Positions 15,014 to 24,141 of a DNA stretch of 64,000 nt are shown piece by piece (position 1 is the stretch's first letter; each line of letters starts with the position of its first letter). The notes beneath the pieces are model-generated. The model saw only the letters and a list, made by a program, of their open reading frames with translations, was not told where the DNA came from and did not search any database. The DNA is from NORP240 sp942492445 (GTDB lineage: Bacteria > Pseudomonadota > Gammaproteobacteria > Pseudomonadales > Pseudohongiellaceae). The stretch spans positions 1 through 64,000 of the forward strand of contig CALOEW010000086.1 of the NCBI GenBank assembly GCA_942492445.1, read 5' to 3'. A program made the position numbers and the translations under genes.

Positions 15014-17326
15014 TCAACCGGGAGGAGCAGGCAGCCTGGCTGAATCGAAACGTTTGAGGATCGTGGGCAGGTAGAGCAGGTCCAGCAACAGTGCCAGGAC
15101 TACGATCGGGACCAGCAGTTTGGCCGATTGCTGGAAGTAAAGTGTACTGGCACCGATCAGGATGGTGGTGCCCAGGGCCAGCACTGCGGTGGTCACGATC
15201 AGGGCGGGTCCGGCGGTTTCCAGAGAGCGGTTGAACGCCTGGTCAATGGGAAGGCCCTTGTTGCGGCCGTCCAGATAGTGGGTAAGCAGGTGGACAGTGT
15301 CGTCCACCACCAGCCCGATACTGATACTGAACAACATCATGACGAACGGGTCCAACTGCCCCACCAGCAGCCCCCAGACGCCAAATACCATGGTAGCCGG
15401 AATCAGGTTGGGTATCACACTCAGCAGGCCGAAATGGACGCTGCGAAAACCGATTACCAGGGTCAGGGTAATCAGCAGCAGACTGAGGCTGTAACCCTGA
15501 AGAAGCTCGATGGTGATCAGGCTGTCCATCCTGGCAAAAACGATAAGCGGGCTGCCGTGGAGCAGCTCACCATCCGGTACAAACTCATGGAATCGGCCGG
15601 CAATTTTTTCATCCAGATCGATAAGGCCCTGGTTGCTGAGAGGAATTGCGTTGACTGCCAGGCGAATGGTCGAATCGTAATCGTCGATGAAACTGGCGAG
15701 GGGAAAGTCCGGGAATTCAATACTCTGATAGGCTCCCAGGTCGGTGGCAATGGCATTGATGTCGTCGGGTATCGTATAGTACGCCGGGTCCTGGCCCCCG
15801 CGTGCCATGTGAATGGTCTTCACCACCTCCACCAGGCTGCCGGCATTGTCCACCTCTTGCAGGCTTGTCAGCCAGGTGCTGAAGGATTCAACCTGACGTA
15901 GAAACGCCGGTTCGATTACGCCACCAGGCTCAGAGCTGCGCAATCCGTATACCAGTGCCGGGCCACGTTGCAGGCGCTCACTGACCACCTCGTAGTATTT
16001 CCCTACTTCGGAATCGGCTTCGATAAAGTCCAGGCGGTCAAAATCCGTTTCATTGAGCGGCAGCAGCAGCAGCGTGAAAATCGCCAGTCCGCTGCAGACG
16101 TAAAACAGGGATTTGTCCCGGCGTTGCCAGAAAGGTATGACAATCCGGACCAGGCGATTCGGCAACACGGCATCCATGGTTCTGCCGTGGGCGCTGGTTT
16201 TGACGGACACCCAGATCAACAACGCTGGCAGCAGCGTAAAGGTGAAGAGAAAGGCAAAGCCGATTCCCAGGGCCACGATGCGCCCGAAATCCTGGATCGC
16301 CGGCGAGGAACTGAGATTCAGAGAAAGGAAACCGATCGCGGTGGTGAGGGTTGCCAGCAGCACGGGCTTGACGTTATGGCGGATGCTGTATTCCATGGCC
16401 TGTTCGTAGGTTAACCGGCGAAATAGCTGTTGCTTGTACACGGAAATGATGTGAACGCTGTGTGCCACCGAAATGATGATTACCACCAGGGGGGCAATGA
16501 CGGAAACCGTGTTGAAGCCGGTGCCCAGGTAGCCCAGCAGGCCAACCGTTGAAAGGATGGACAGTAATGCCTGACCGAGAATGCACATACCGAAACTGAT
16601 GGAATGAAAGCAATAGCAGATGGTGAGGACGCAGATAAGAATCACCACGGGGAGCAGCGTGGTGAGGTCGCGGATCATGGCGTCCTGTGTGGATCGTTCG
16701 AATAGGGCGTCACTGTTGGCGTAGATTCCGGTTTGCGGATGCGCGGCACGCAGACTGTGCAGCAGCGACAGGGTTTCGTCCGCCAGCCTCAGGCGTTCCG
16801 GCTGATCGGGTTGGTCGGCATCAATGTAGACGGTGGCGAAAGTGAGTTGGGCGTCGTCGCTCAGCATAGTGCCGGTCAGCAACGGGTCGTCGAGAGCCAG
16901 CTGCTGCAGGGATTCCAGCTGATCCGGTTGATATTGCTCCGACGGCCTTTCGAACAGTACGAAGTTACGCTGTGGCGAACGGTAGCTCAGGAGAGAACAG
17001 AGCCGCGTTGCCCCGGGCAGGGTCCGGTAGCGTTCGTTCAGGTCCCGCAGCGCGGCAAGGGTCTGCTGATTGAAGACGCCGGCACCCCCGTCAGGAGCCG
17101 CCAGGGCAAAGGTGACCGTGGTCGCCTGCGGAAACCGTTGTTCCATGTCGGCTAGCTCATCCAGATAGGGATCTCTGTCGCTGAGCAGTGCGGCGACGGA
17201 AGTATCAAAGCGGGTAAAAAGGATGCCGCTGCCACACAACAGGCCGAGTAACAGGCTGATGGCGAGCAAAAGCCTGCGGTGGCTCACCAGCCAATTGCCT
17301 GCTGCCTGCGATCGAGATTCCGACAC
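15014..17326 (-). CDS. MMPL/RND superfamily transporter
   Basis: 770 residues. One N-terminal membrane span (LLLAISLLLGLLCGSGILFT) precedes a large periplasmic loop with DTSVAALLSDRDPYLDELADMEQRFP, then five to six spans, a second loop (from about residue 440) and a final group of spans. The conserved membrane acidic motif VVIIISVAHSVHI and VVDDTVHLLTHY, typical of MMPL proton-driven carriers, is present in both halves. Relatives move lipids, sterols or hopanoids across the envelope. It lies 20 bases after the finR-like gene on the same strand, so the two may be co-transcribed. A similar transporter is at 19266. The substrate is not deducible. Confidence 0.85.
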   Translation of the reverse strand: MSESRSQAAGNWLVSHRRLLLAISLLLGLLCGSGILFTRFDTSVAALLSDRDPYLDELADMEQRFPQATTVTFALAAPDGGAGVFNQQTLAALRDLNERYRTLPGATRLCSLLSYRSPQRNFVLFERPSEQYQPDQLESLQQLALDDPLLTGTMLSDDAQLTFATVYIDADQPDQPERLRLADETLSLLHSLRAAHPQTGIYANSDALFERSTQDAMIRDLTTLLPVVILICVLTICYCFHSISFGMCILGQALLSILSTVGLLGYLGTGFNTVSVIAPLVVIIISVAHSVHIISVYKQQLFRRLTYEQAMEYSIRHNVKPVLLATLTTAIGFLSLNLSSSPAIQDFGRIVALGIGFAFLFTFTLLPALLIWVSVKTSAHGRTMDAVLPNRLVRIVIPFWQRRDKSLFYVCSGLAIFTLLLLPLNETDFDRLDFIEADSEVGKYYEVVSERLQRGPALVYGLRSSEPGGVIEPAFLRQVESFSTWLTSLQEVDNAGSLVEVVKTIHMARGGQDPAYYTIPDDINAIATDLGAYQSIEFPDFPLASFIDDYDSTIRLAVNAIPLSNQGLIDLDEKIAGRFHEFVPDGELLHGSPLIVFARMDSLITIELLQGYSLSLLLITLTLVIGFRSVHFGLLSVIPNLIPATMVFGVWGLLVGQLDPFVMMLFSISIGLVVDDTVHLLTHYLDGRNKGLPIDQAFNRSLETAGPALIVTTAVLALGTTILIGASTLYFQQSAKLLVPIVVLALLLDLLYLPTILKRFDSARLPAPPG

Positions 17327-17346
17327 TTGTAGGATGTCCTGTTTGT

Positions 17347-18225
17347 TCAGTAGTTTCGACAGAGGTCCAGCCAGCTGACGATGCCGCTGCTTCTGAACTT
17401 CTGCCGGTGCAGAATAAAATAAAACCTGCGGCGCCAGTCCCGGTGTGGCGCTTCCAGCGGCACCAGCGACCCGCGCCTGAATGCCTCTTCGAGGGTGATC
17501 CGGGACAGACAGCCGATTCCAAGGTTGGCTTCTACCGCCCGCTTTATGCCTTCCGTGTGTTGCAACTCCAGCAACAGTCGAATATTGGATAGTAAACCGG
17601 TCATGGCGCGATCGAAAGCCTGGCGAGTGCCGGAGCCGGTTTCCCTGACTATCCAGGCGGCCTCAAGAAGATCCGTGTCGGTCAGTCGTCGCCTGGAGGC
17701 AAACGCGTGCTGCGGGGCACAGAACAGTGTGAGTTCATCTTCCCGCCAGGGAATGACATCCAGGTCCGGGTCCTGCAGCTCCCCTTCCACCAGCCCTACG
17801 TCCAACTCGAAATTGCTGACTTTGCCGGCAATGGCGCGGGTATTTTCCACGGTGAGCTGCACCCGGGAGTCCGGATGCAGTGACATGAACCGGGCAATGA
17901 TTTCCACGGCGAGGTAGTTGCCGATAGTGAGGGTCGCTCCAACTTTGATCGTGCCGATCTCAGCAGGGTCCAACAGGCTGTTCTCGAATTCCACTGCCTG
18001 GGCAAGCAGGGATTCCGCCCGCGGGCGGACCAGCCGGCCCAGTTCATTCAGCTGCAGCCGCTTGCCGATCCGGTCGAAAAGGCTGACTCCGAACCGCTGC
18101 TCGAATTCTTTGAGTGACGTACTGGCAGCCGACTGCGACAGGGCGAGACTGCTGGCGGCCTGGGTGACATTCTCGAAATGGGCAATGGCCAGAAAAATTT
18201 CCAGTTGGCGCAGGGTGAGACGCAT
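17347..18225 (-). CDS. finR: LysR-family regulator, FinR-like
   Basis: 292 residues from the ATG at 18225, chosen because GGAGG lies eight bases upstream; eight more codons are open. An N-terminal winged helix-turn-helix (RQLEIFLAIAHFENVTQAASSLALSQSAASTSLKEFE, key residues A..S.SA.S) is followed by a LysR effector domain (KVGATLTIGNYL, RETGSGTRQAFD, GIGCLSRITLEEA). It is transcribed away from fpr with 137 bases between, the same arrangement as finR/fpr in Pseudomonas, where FinR activates fpr under oxidative stress. The symbol is given on this context and could be wrong at the ortholog level. Confidence 0.8.
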   Translation of the reverse strand: MRLTLRQLEIFLAIAHFENVTQAASSLALSQSAASTSLKEFEQRFGVSLFDRIGKRLQLNELGRLVRPRAESLLAQAVEFENSLLDPAEIGTIKVGATLTIGNYLAVEIIARFMSLHPDSRVQLTVENTRAIAGKVSNFELDVGLVEGELQDPDLDVIPWREDELTLFCAPQHAFASRRRLTDTDLLEAAWIVRETGSGTRQAFDRAMTGLLSNIRLLLELQHTEGIKRAVEANLGIGCLSRITLEEAFRRGSLVPLEAPHRDWRRRFYFILHRQKFRSSGIVSWLDLCRNY

Positions 18226-18362
18226 GGTCCGGACCTCCGTAACAGGCACGGTAACATATAGGTAAAACAGATTATAGATATATAAATAATAAATTTTACA
18301 GATATATAACCTGCTACTAGACTGCGGATCTGATCAAATCACTCCCAAAGGGGGTTAGACCC
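18226..18362. promoter_or_regulatory. Divergent finR-fpr control region
   Basis: The centre (about 18268-18310) is far more AT-rich than its surroundings and contains an imperfect dyad ATTATAGATATATAAATAAT plus the repeated element GATATATAA. A LysR-type activator commonly binds such a dyad between divergent genes. Exact promoter boxes cannot be assigned. Confidence 0.45.
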
Positions 18363-19136
18363 ATGGCAGCACTGTCCCGCCAGAGCGTTACTGAAGTTCA
18401 TCACTGGAATGATTCACTGTTCAGTTTCAGGACCACCCGCGATCGCGGTCTGCGGTTTGAAAACGGCCATTTTGTGATGGTGGGAATGGAAGTGGACGGT
18501 CGGCCCCTGCTGAGAGCCTACAGTATTGCCAGCGCCAATTACGATGAGGAACTGGAATTTCTCAGCATCAAGGTACCCGATGGGCCGCTGACCTCGCGCC
18601 TTCAGAATATCAGGGTGGGAGACGAGCTTTTGGTCAGCAGCAAACCCACCGGCACGCTGGTGCTGGATCATCTGCTAGCCGGGCGCAATCTGTACCTGCT
18701 CAGTACCGGAACCGGACTGGCGCCGTTCATGAGCATAATCCGGGATCCGGAAACCTATGAGCGCTTTGATAAGATAGTACTGACCCACGGTGTGCGACGG
18801 GTCAGCGACCTGGCTTATCAGAATGTTATCCTGCAGGAACTGCCCGACAACGAGTATTTCGGGGATCTGGTGAGGAAAAAACTGGTCTACTACCCGGCAG
18901 TGACGAGAGAGCCCTTCCGTAACCAGGGGCGCCTGACAACGCTGATGACCGAGGGCAGACTGTTTGCCGATATCGGGCTGGATCAGCCGCATCCGGAGGC
19001 AGACCGGTTCATGATCTGTGGCAGTCCCGCCATGCTGACCGACACCTGCCGCATCCTTGATGAGTGGGGCTTCAAGGAGTCGCGGCAGGGCATCAAAGGG
19101 CACTATGTGATTGAAAGGGCCTTCGTGGAATCCTGA
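18363..19136 (+). CDS. fpr: Ferredoxin-NADP+ reductase
   Basis: 257 residues, near the usual size for bacterial Fpr. The FAD-binding motif R51-A-Y-S54 (LLRAYSIASANYDEELEF) and the NADP-binding motif GTGLAPFMS (116-124) are in place. Further NADP-domain motifs are LTHGVRR and FMICGSPAML. The C-terminus VIERAFVES matches subclass enzymes of Pseudomonas and Azotobacter, which end in an extra residue or two after the aromatic position. It passes electrons between NADPH and ferredoxin or flavodoxin and helps defend against oxidative stress. Divergent from the finR-like regulator. Confidence 0.9.
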   Translation: MAALSRQSVTEVHHWNDSLFSFRTTRDRGLRFENGHFVMVGMEVDGRPLLRAYSIASANYDEELEFLSIKVPDGPLTSRLQNIRVGDELLVSSKPTGTLVLDHLLAGRNLYLLSTGTGLAPFMSIIRDPETYERFDKIVLTHGVRRVSDLAYQNVILQELPDNEYFGDLVRKKLVYYPAVTREPFRNQGRLTTLMTEGRLFADIGLDQPHPEADRFMICGSPAMLTDTCRILDEWGFKESRQGIKGHYVIERAFVES

Positions 19137-19265
19137 GTTCGAAAGCGGTCAGCAGGTACAGGCTGATGTGCTGATCCAAACCGTCGTAAACCGTTACATA
19201 AACACGTATAGTGTGCCCTCTGCCCGAGCCTGTGAAGTAAATTACCGGGAACCAGGTTAACTGTC

Positions 19266-21740
19266 ATGTTGTCACGCACTGCCAGGTTGTATGCACATCT
19301 GGTGTTTGGAAAACCCTACCTGATCGTCGGCCTGCTGGCCCTGGTGGTCGCCTTTTTTGCCTGGCATGCACAGGATTTCCGGCTCGATGCGTCGGCAGAT
19401 TCACTATTGCTGGAGAATGATCCGGACCTGGAATTTTCCCGCGAGATCAATCGGCGTTACGGCGTTCGAGACGCTGTTACAGTCGCCTACACGCCTGATG
19501 GAGAGCTGTTTTCCCGCTCCGAACTGGAGAAGCTGGCAGCTCTGGCAGGCGACCTGCTGGCGATCGAGCAGGTGCAGTCGGTAGACAGTTTACTCAATGT
19601 CCCTGTTTTTGGAGATACGCCCCTGACCGGCATCTCTGAAGATTACCTGACCTTAGAGGATGCCGAAACCGATCTCGAGGCGGCCCGGGAGGAGTTGACG
19701 TCAAGCCCGGTATTCCGTAATGCAGTGGTCAGTCCCGACGGTCAGACCGCAGGGTTGCTGATTAGTTTTTCTATAGACGAGCAGGCGCGGGACCTGTTGA
19801 CCCGCCGCACGGCGCTGCGCGACTTGCAGCGGGAGAAATCGCTCACTGCAGATGAAACGGCGCAGTTGCGTCGGGTGGAGCAGGCGTATGATTCCTACAG
19901 TAAAGCAATGGCCGACCGCCAGCATGAAACCATAACCACTATCCGCGCAATTCTGGACGATTACAGGGATGGTGCCACGATTTACCTGGGTGGCGCGCCA
20001 ATGATAGCCGACGACCTGGTTACATTCGTCCGCGGTGATCTCAGCAGTTTCAGCCTAGCCGTTCTGGTGCTTATCGTGGTTGCGCTGGGGCTGATTTTCA
20101 GGAAGCCCAGATACGTTGCTCTGCCGCTGCTGTGCTGCGCGGTAGCGGGAATCATCATGGTAGGCATGCTGGGGCTGATGGACTGGCGTGTAACCGTGGT
20201 GTCCTCCAATTTTATTTCCCTGCTGCTGATAATCACTATCTCCCTGACGGTGCATCTGATGGTGAGATACCGGGAGTTGCGTGCGACCCGACATTTCTCC
20301 GACCATGACAGGTTGCTTCGACACGCCATACTCAGCATGTTCCGGCCCTGTCTTTATACCGCTCTGACAACGGCTGTTGCATTCGGTTCGCTGATCGTCA
20401 GTGGAATTCTGCCGATCATCAATTTCGGCTGGATGATGATGATGGGGGTGGCGACGGCACTTCTGGTGGCGTTCACTCTGTTTCCGGCAGTCGTGACTCT
20501 CCTGAAAAAAGACGACACCAGGTATTCACCGGACCTGAAACTGAACCTGACCTCGGCGCTGGCCAGCCTCACCGACAGGCTGCGCGGCAAAGTTCTGGTT
20601 ATTTATGGGCTTGTTGCCGTGTTCAGCGTCATTGGCCTGACCAGGCTGAGAGTTGAAAACAGTTTTATCGATTACTTTCGGGAGGACACGGAGATATACC
20701 AGGGGATGTCGTTGTTCGACGAGAAGCTGGGTGGAACCCTTTCCTTCGATGTGATTGTGGACCTGCCGGAGGCAAACGGTGGACCTGAAGACGGCTTCGA
20801 TGACGGCTTCGGTTTCGGTGACGAACCGGAAGGTGTTCAGGACGCCTACTGGTTCACGGCTCCGAAGATGGAGCAGATCAAGGCGATTCACGAATACCTG
20901 GACAGCGATCCCCGCACGGGCAAGGTACTTTCCTTCGGTGCTGTTATCCAATTGGCGGAAGGGCTCAACGCCGATCAGCCTATTGACGGTGTACTCTGGG
21001 CATTACTCTACAGCCGGATCCCTGAAACGCTGCGCGAAACGGTGTTGAACCCATTCGTTTCCATCGCGGACAACCAGTTGCGATTCAATGTGCGGGTTAT
21101 CGAATCGGCAGAAAACCTGAATCGCAACGAGCTGTTGCAAAGTATTGAAACGGAGGTCGAGGAACGATTCGGCTTCAGTGACGAAGAGGTTCGGCTGACC
21201 GGAATACTGGTGATGTACAACAATGTGTTACAGAGCCTGTTCCAGTCCCAGATATTGACCCTGGGTGTGGTTCTTTTTGCCATTCTGTTGATGTTCATGA
21301 CCCTGTTCCGTTCGCTGAAGATTGCAGTAATCTGTATCGTTCCCAATGTTATTGCGGCCGGGTTCGTGCTGGGCATCATGGGCTGGCTGAATATCCCTCT
21401 GGATATCATGACGATTACCATCGCAGCTATTTCAGTGGGAATCGGAGTCGACAACACCATTCACTACATGCATCGATTTCGTCGGGAATATCCACGTTTT
21501 GGAAGCTACCTACAGACCATGTATTTCTGTCATAACAGCATCGGCCGTGCCATGTATTTCACGTCAATGACTATCGTCGCGGGATTCTCTATCCTGGCAT
21601 TGTCAAATTTCATTCCCACTATTGTGTTCGGACTTTTGACCAGTCTCGCCATGCTGGTAGCGTTGACCGGCTCATTGACTCTGTTGCCGCAGCTTCTGAT
21701 CACCTTCAAGCCTCTGGGGGAGGAATCGACCCGGGACTGA
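19266..21740 (+). CDS. MMPL/RND superfamily transporter
   Basis: 824 residues. Topology is one span, a large loop (DFRLDASADSLLLENDPDLEFSREINRRYGVRD), five spans with SNFISLLLIITISLTVHLMVRYRE, a second loop (about residues 460-650, including a Gly/Asp/Phe-rich insert GFDDGFGFGDEPEG) and a final group with AAISVGIGVDNTIHYMHRFRRE. The D-N-x-I-H motif is the MMPL proton-relay site. The loop sequences differ clearly from the MMPL gene at 15014, so they are not recent duplicates. Starts 129 bases after fpr; possibly in its transcript. The cargo is unknown; lipids or hydrophobic compounds are likely for this family. Confidence 0.85.
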   Translation: MLSRTARLYAHLVFGKPYLIVGLLALVVAFFAWHAQDFRLDASADSLLLENDPDLEFSREINRRYGVRDAVTVAYTPDGELFSRSELEKLAALAGDLLAIEQVQSVDSLLNVPVFGDTPLTGISEDYLTLEDAETDLEAAREELTSSPVFRNAVVSPDGQTAGLLISFSIDEQARDLLTRRTALRDLQREKSLTADETAQLRRVEQAYDSYSKAMADRQHETITTIRAILDDYRDGATIYLGGAPMIADDLVTFVRGDLSSFSLAVLVLIVVALGLIFRKPRYVALPLLCCAVAGIIMVGMLGLMDWRVTVVSSNFISLLLIITISLTVHLMVRYRELRATRHFSDHDRLLRHAILSMFRPCLYTALTTAVAFGSLIVSGILPIINFGWMMMMGVATALLVAFTLFPAVVTLLKKDDTRYSPDLKLNLTSALASLTDRLRGKVLVIYGLVAVFSVIGLTRLRVENSFIDYFREDTEIYQGMSLFDEKLGGTLSFDVIVDLPEANGGPEDGFDDGFGFGDEPEGVQDAYWFTAPKMEQIKAIHEYLDSDPRTGKVLSFGAVIQLAEGLNADQPIDGVLWALLYSRIPETLRETVLNPFVSIADNQLRFNVRVIESAENLNRNELLQSIETEVEERFGFSDEEVRLTGILVMYNNVLQSLFQSQILTLGVVLFAILLMFMTLFRSLKIAVICIVPNVIAAGFVLGIMGWLNIPLDIMTITIAAISVGIGVDNTIHYMHRFRREYPRFGSYLQTMYFCHNSIGRAMYFTSMTIVAGFSILALSNFIPTIVFGLLTSLAMLVALTGSLTLLPQLLITFKPLGEESTRD

Positions 21741-21881
21741 CGCTTGTTCTTGAACCCTGGCATCAGGTGTTTTATCCTCCCGGACTGCTCGTGGCCAGCG
21801 CCGGGAATCCCTGCAGAGTTGCAGTTTCAATTCGTGTAAGGCCCGGAAGCGCCTGAAGCTGGTCAGATGGACTGAATCTCG

Positions 21882-22262
21882 ATGGCCCTGCTAAGAAACC
21901 TGCTGTTCTGTGTCAACGGACTGTTGCTTCTGAATTGTGACGGTGCCGCTGTGGAACCGGTCGAACTGACCCGAGTGCAGTCCTTTATGCAGGATCCGGA
22001 AGCTCTGGTCAGGGGGGAAGCGCTGTTTCTCGGCACTTGCGCAGAGCTCTGTCATGTAATGACACCGGAGCAGAACGGCGCGTTGACTCTTTTCGACTGC
22101 GAGTGGCGATACGGCGAAAGCGATGACGAGCTTTTCGCCATTATCACCAATGGAATTCCCGATACCCGTATGGTGGGGTTCGGTAATAATTTTCCCCAGG
22201 GGGATGACGATAAATGGAAGATTATCGCCTTTCTCCGGGCCAACCAGCAGCCCTGTGGATAA
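21882..22262 (+). CDS. Small c-type cytochrome with a CX3CH haem motif
   Basis: 126 residues with an N-terminal hydrophobic segment. The haem site is GEALFLGTCAELCHVM, that is C53-A-E-L-C57-H58: three residues between the cysteines, not two. The rest follows a cytochrome c fold, with TNGIPDTRMVGFGNNFP offering M97 as the likely second axial ligand and a last helix DDKWKIIAFLRANQQ. It probably carries electrons in the periplasm, perhaps for a quinoprotein. The upstream start region has no strong ribosome site. A downstream hairpin repeat (22271-22330) separates it from clpP. Confidence 0.75.
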   Translation: MALLRNLLFCVNGLLLLNCDGAAVEPVELTRVQSFMQDPEALVRGEALFLGTCAELCHVMTPEQNGALTLFDCEWRYGESDDELFAIITNGIPDTRMVGFGNNFPQGDDDKWKIIAFLRANQQPCG

Positions 22263-22270
22263 TTGGCAGA

Positions 22271-22330
22271 TTAAGGAACCTCTGATTAATTATGGCCAGA
22301 GCGGTGCCATACTTAATCAGAAATTCCTGG
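22271..22330. repeat. Hairpin built from two facing copies of the TTAATCAGAGGTTCCTTAA repeat
   Basis: The left arm TTAAGGAACCTCTGATTAA (22271-22289) faces the right arm TTAATCAGAAATTCCTGG (22313-22330). Eight inner bases pair perfectly (CTGATTAA/TTAATCAG) and the outer GGAA/TTCC also pair across a small mismatch, around a 23-base loop. Single or tandem copies of the same motif occur at 37378 and 46017. Confidence 0.65.
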
Positions 22331-22390
22331 GGGATGGAACGTCCCGCTTGTTAAAGTTCCGGAATTCCGGCTAAACGATGGAGTCAGAAA

Positions 22391-23011
22391 ATGCGTAGCA
22401 ACCCTCGCGATGAGTTCTTATTGAACGGAGAGGATGAAAGTAACAGCAAGGAAAAGCGCAATTACGGTCGCGCATTTATCGATGAAAAGCTGTTCAAATC
22501 CAGAACGCTGACCCTGTTCGGTGAGGTCAACGACAAGATGGCGAGAAACGTCACCGAGCACCTGCTGGCTCTGGCCGCTGAAAGCGATGAGCCCATCACC
22601 CTGTACGTAAGTTCCCCCGGGGGGCACGTGGAATCCGGCGATGTCATTTACGACATGATTAAGTTCATCAGGCCGGATGTGCGGGCCATAGGCACCGGCT
22701 GGGTTGCCAGTGCCGCGACGACTATCTTTCTGGCCGTCAAAAGAGAACATCGATTCGCCCTGCCCAATACGCGATTCCTGATTCACCAGCCATTGGGCGG
22801 ATCCCGGGGGCGGGCCACAGACATTCAGATTCAGGCAGAGCAGATTATAAGAATGCGCGCCCGGATCAATAAACTGATAGCCGACGAGACGGGGCAACCG
22901 CTTGAACGGGTGGCCAAGGACACGGACCGGGACTACTGGATGACAGTGGACGAGGCAATCGATTACGGGATCGTCACCAGGGTTGTGCGGGCCATGAGTG
23001 AGGTGAATTAA
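22391..23011 (+). CDS. ClpP-family serine protease (Clp protease proteolytic subunit paralogue)
   Basis: 206 residues. The ClpP fold is evident from LTLFGEVNDKMARNVTEHLLAL, ITLYVSSPGGHVESGDVIYDMI and the catalytic triad positions S107 (GTGWVASAATTIF), H132 (RFLIHQPLGG) and D177 (KDTDRDYWMTVDEAIDYG). The active-site loop differs from housekeeping ClpP (M-G after the Ser becomes A-A), and no clpX is next to it, so it is probably a second, stand-alone ClpP. The N-terminal 25 residues are charged and have no propeptide look. Processing of exported or stress substrates cannot be inferred. Confidence 0.85.
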   Translation: MRSNPRDEFLLNGEDESNSKEKRNYGRAFIDEKLFKSRTLTLFGEVNDKMARNVTEHLLALAAESDEPITLYVSSPGGHVESGDVIYDMIKFIRPDVRAIGTGWVASAATTIFLAVKREHRFALPNTRFLIHQPLGGSRGRATDIQIQAEQIIRMRARINKLIADETGQPLERVAKDTDRDYWMTVDEAIDYGIVTRVVRAMSEVN

Positions 23012-23055
23012 CCTGCGCCGGCCCGTGGCATCACGCCACGCCACTTCTGACCGTG

Positions 23056-23472
23056 TTACTGTGGCTGTGGATTCTTGCGGACAAACACCGCCTGCTGCCC
23101 CCTGGCCAGAGTGCATAGCACCATGAATTCCGGCACACAGCTGAGTGCTTCCACTACCGCAATGTCCTGACCGGTGAGCCGGGCCCGCAGGCGAGCGGTG
23201 ATGCCGGCGTACTGCACCTCCAGTGTGGCCTGATCTCCGTTGACGCGACCGGGTTGTGATGACCAGGCAAAGCCAAGAGACTGCTCCTGGTCAACTTTGA
23301 AAACCCCTTCTGTAACGGATACCGCTACGCTGAAAAGTGTACCCTGGGCGATCCAGGTGCCGTTCCAGGCAGCTGACGCGTTCTCGGGACTGCCCTGGGC
23401 ACCTGCGGGGGCACTTGGCAGACCCCAGAGCAGAATTCCCCCGGTCATGAATAGAAAAAATAACTTACCCAA
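23056..23472 (-). CDS. Secreted protein of unknown function, coupled to nnrU
   Basis: 138 residues beginning with a TTG at 23472 that overlaps the last eight bases of nnrU, so translation is probably coupled. A signal peptide (FFLFMTGGILLWGLPSAPAGA-Q) is followed by a small beta-rich domain (WNGTWIAQGTLFSVAVSVTEGVFKVDQ, LEVQYAGITARLRARLTGQDIAVVEAL) with two Cys (SCVPEFMVLCTL) that may form a disulfide. No family recognised. Confidence 0.6.
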   Translation of the reverse strand: MGKLFFLFMTGGILLWGLPSAPAGAQGSPENASAAWNGTWIAQGTLFSVAVSVTEGVFKVDQEQSLGFAWSSQPGRVNGDQATLEVQYAGITARLRARLTGQDIAVVEALSCVPEFMVLCTLARGQQAVFVRKNPQPQ

Positions 23473-24019
23473 ATGTCAATCCTATGCCGAAAAGATGGCC
23501 GTGGAAAACCGTCACCACGCTGTAAAGAATGAACCCGAAAACCACTGCCAGCAGGTCCCACAACAGTGAAGCCCTCTCTGCCGGTTCCGGTACCCCCGCC
23601 AGCGAGACGAACTTGATGATTGCCCAGACGGTAAAGGAGCCAAACAGCAGGATCGAAGCCAGGTCTCCATTTGCCCACAGGTGCGCACCACCCCATAGGG
23701 CCGTCCCGAGCAACATCGGGTTCCGGATTGCCCGGCGCAAATGGGACAGAGGCAGATTGCCGGCCACCACCAGAACAAACGCCGGGAGCATGACAAAATG
23801 TGAGATCCCACGAAGTTCATAACGGGGTTCGTAGATCATGACAAACGGTGAAGACGCTTTTCCCAGGATAACCAGAGCGACTCCTGCGACTGCAACCAAG
23901 CTGAAGACAATCCGGTAATTGCGACGACCCAGTCTCGCAATCGCCCCCTCCCTTAACCGCACTTCCCGCGCAAGGTGCGCGCCGAGAAACAGTACTAAAC
24001 CCAAAATCAGTAAATTCAT
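23465..24019 (-). CDS. nnrU: NnrU family membrane protein
   Basis: 184 residues with about five to six membrane spans. The family signatures are visible: LVLFLGAHLAREV at the start, ISHFVMLPAFVLVVAG, RNPMLLGTALWGGAHLWANGD, and FGSFTVWAI. NnrU was first seen beside nitrite and nitric oxide reductase genes and is related to phospholipid methyltransferase-like membrane proteins (ICMT/MttH fold), but its activity is not settled. There are no denitrification genes nearby in the window. Divergent from the CMD-family gene. Confidence 0.85.
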   Translation of the reverse strand: MNLLILGLVLFLGAHLAREVRLREGAIARLGRRNYRIVFSLVAVAGVALVILGKASSPFVMIYEPRYELRGISHFVMLPAFVLVVAGNLPLSHLRRAIRNPMLLGTALWGGAHLWANGDLASILLFGSFTVWAIIKFVSLAGVPEPAERASLLWDLLAVVFGFILYSVVTVFHGHLFGIGLTFG

Positions 24020-24141
24020 TCAGTCCCGGTTTCAGGAGCGGATTGGCCGGGCCCCAGTTTAGCATGGAGATGCACGGATATGGTATGTTGCCTGGAGATT
24101 CCCCGGCTTTGCCGCCGGTTTACTGCAACAAGAAGAGGCTT

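Noticed and set aside
24020..24141. Possible promoter or operator between nnrU and the CMD-family gene
   Set aside because: No convincing -10/-35 pair or dyad could be read in the divergent gap.
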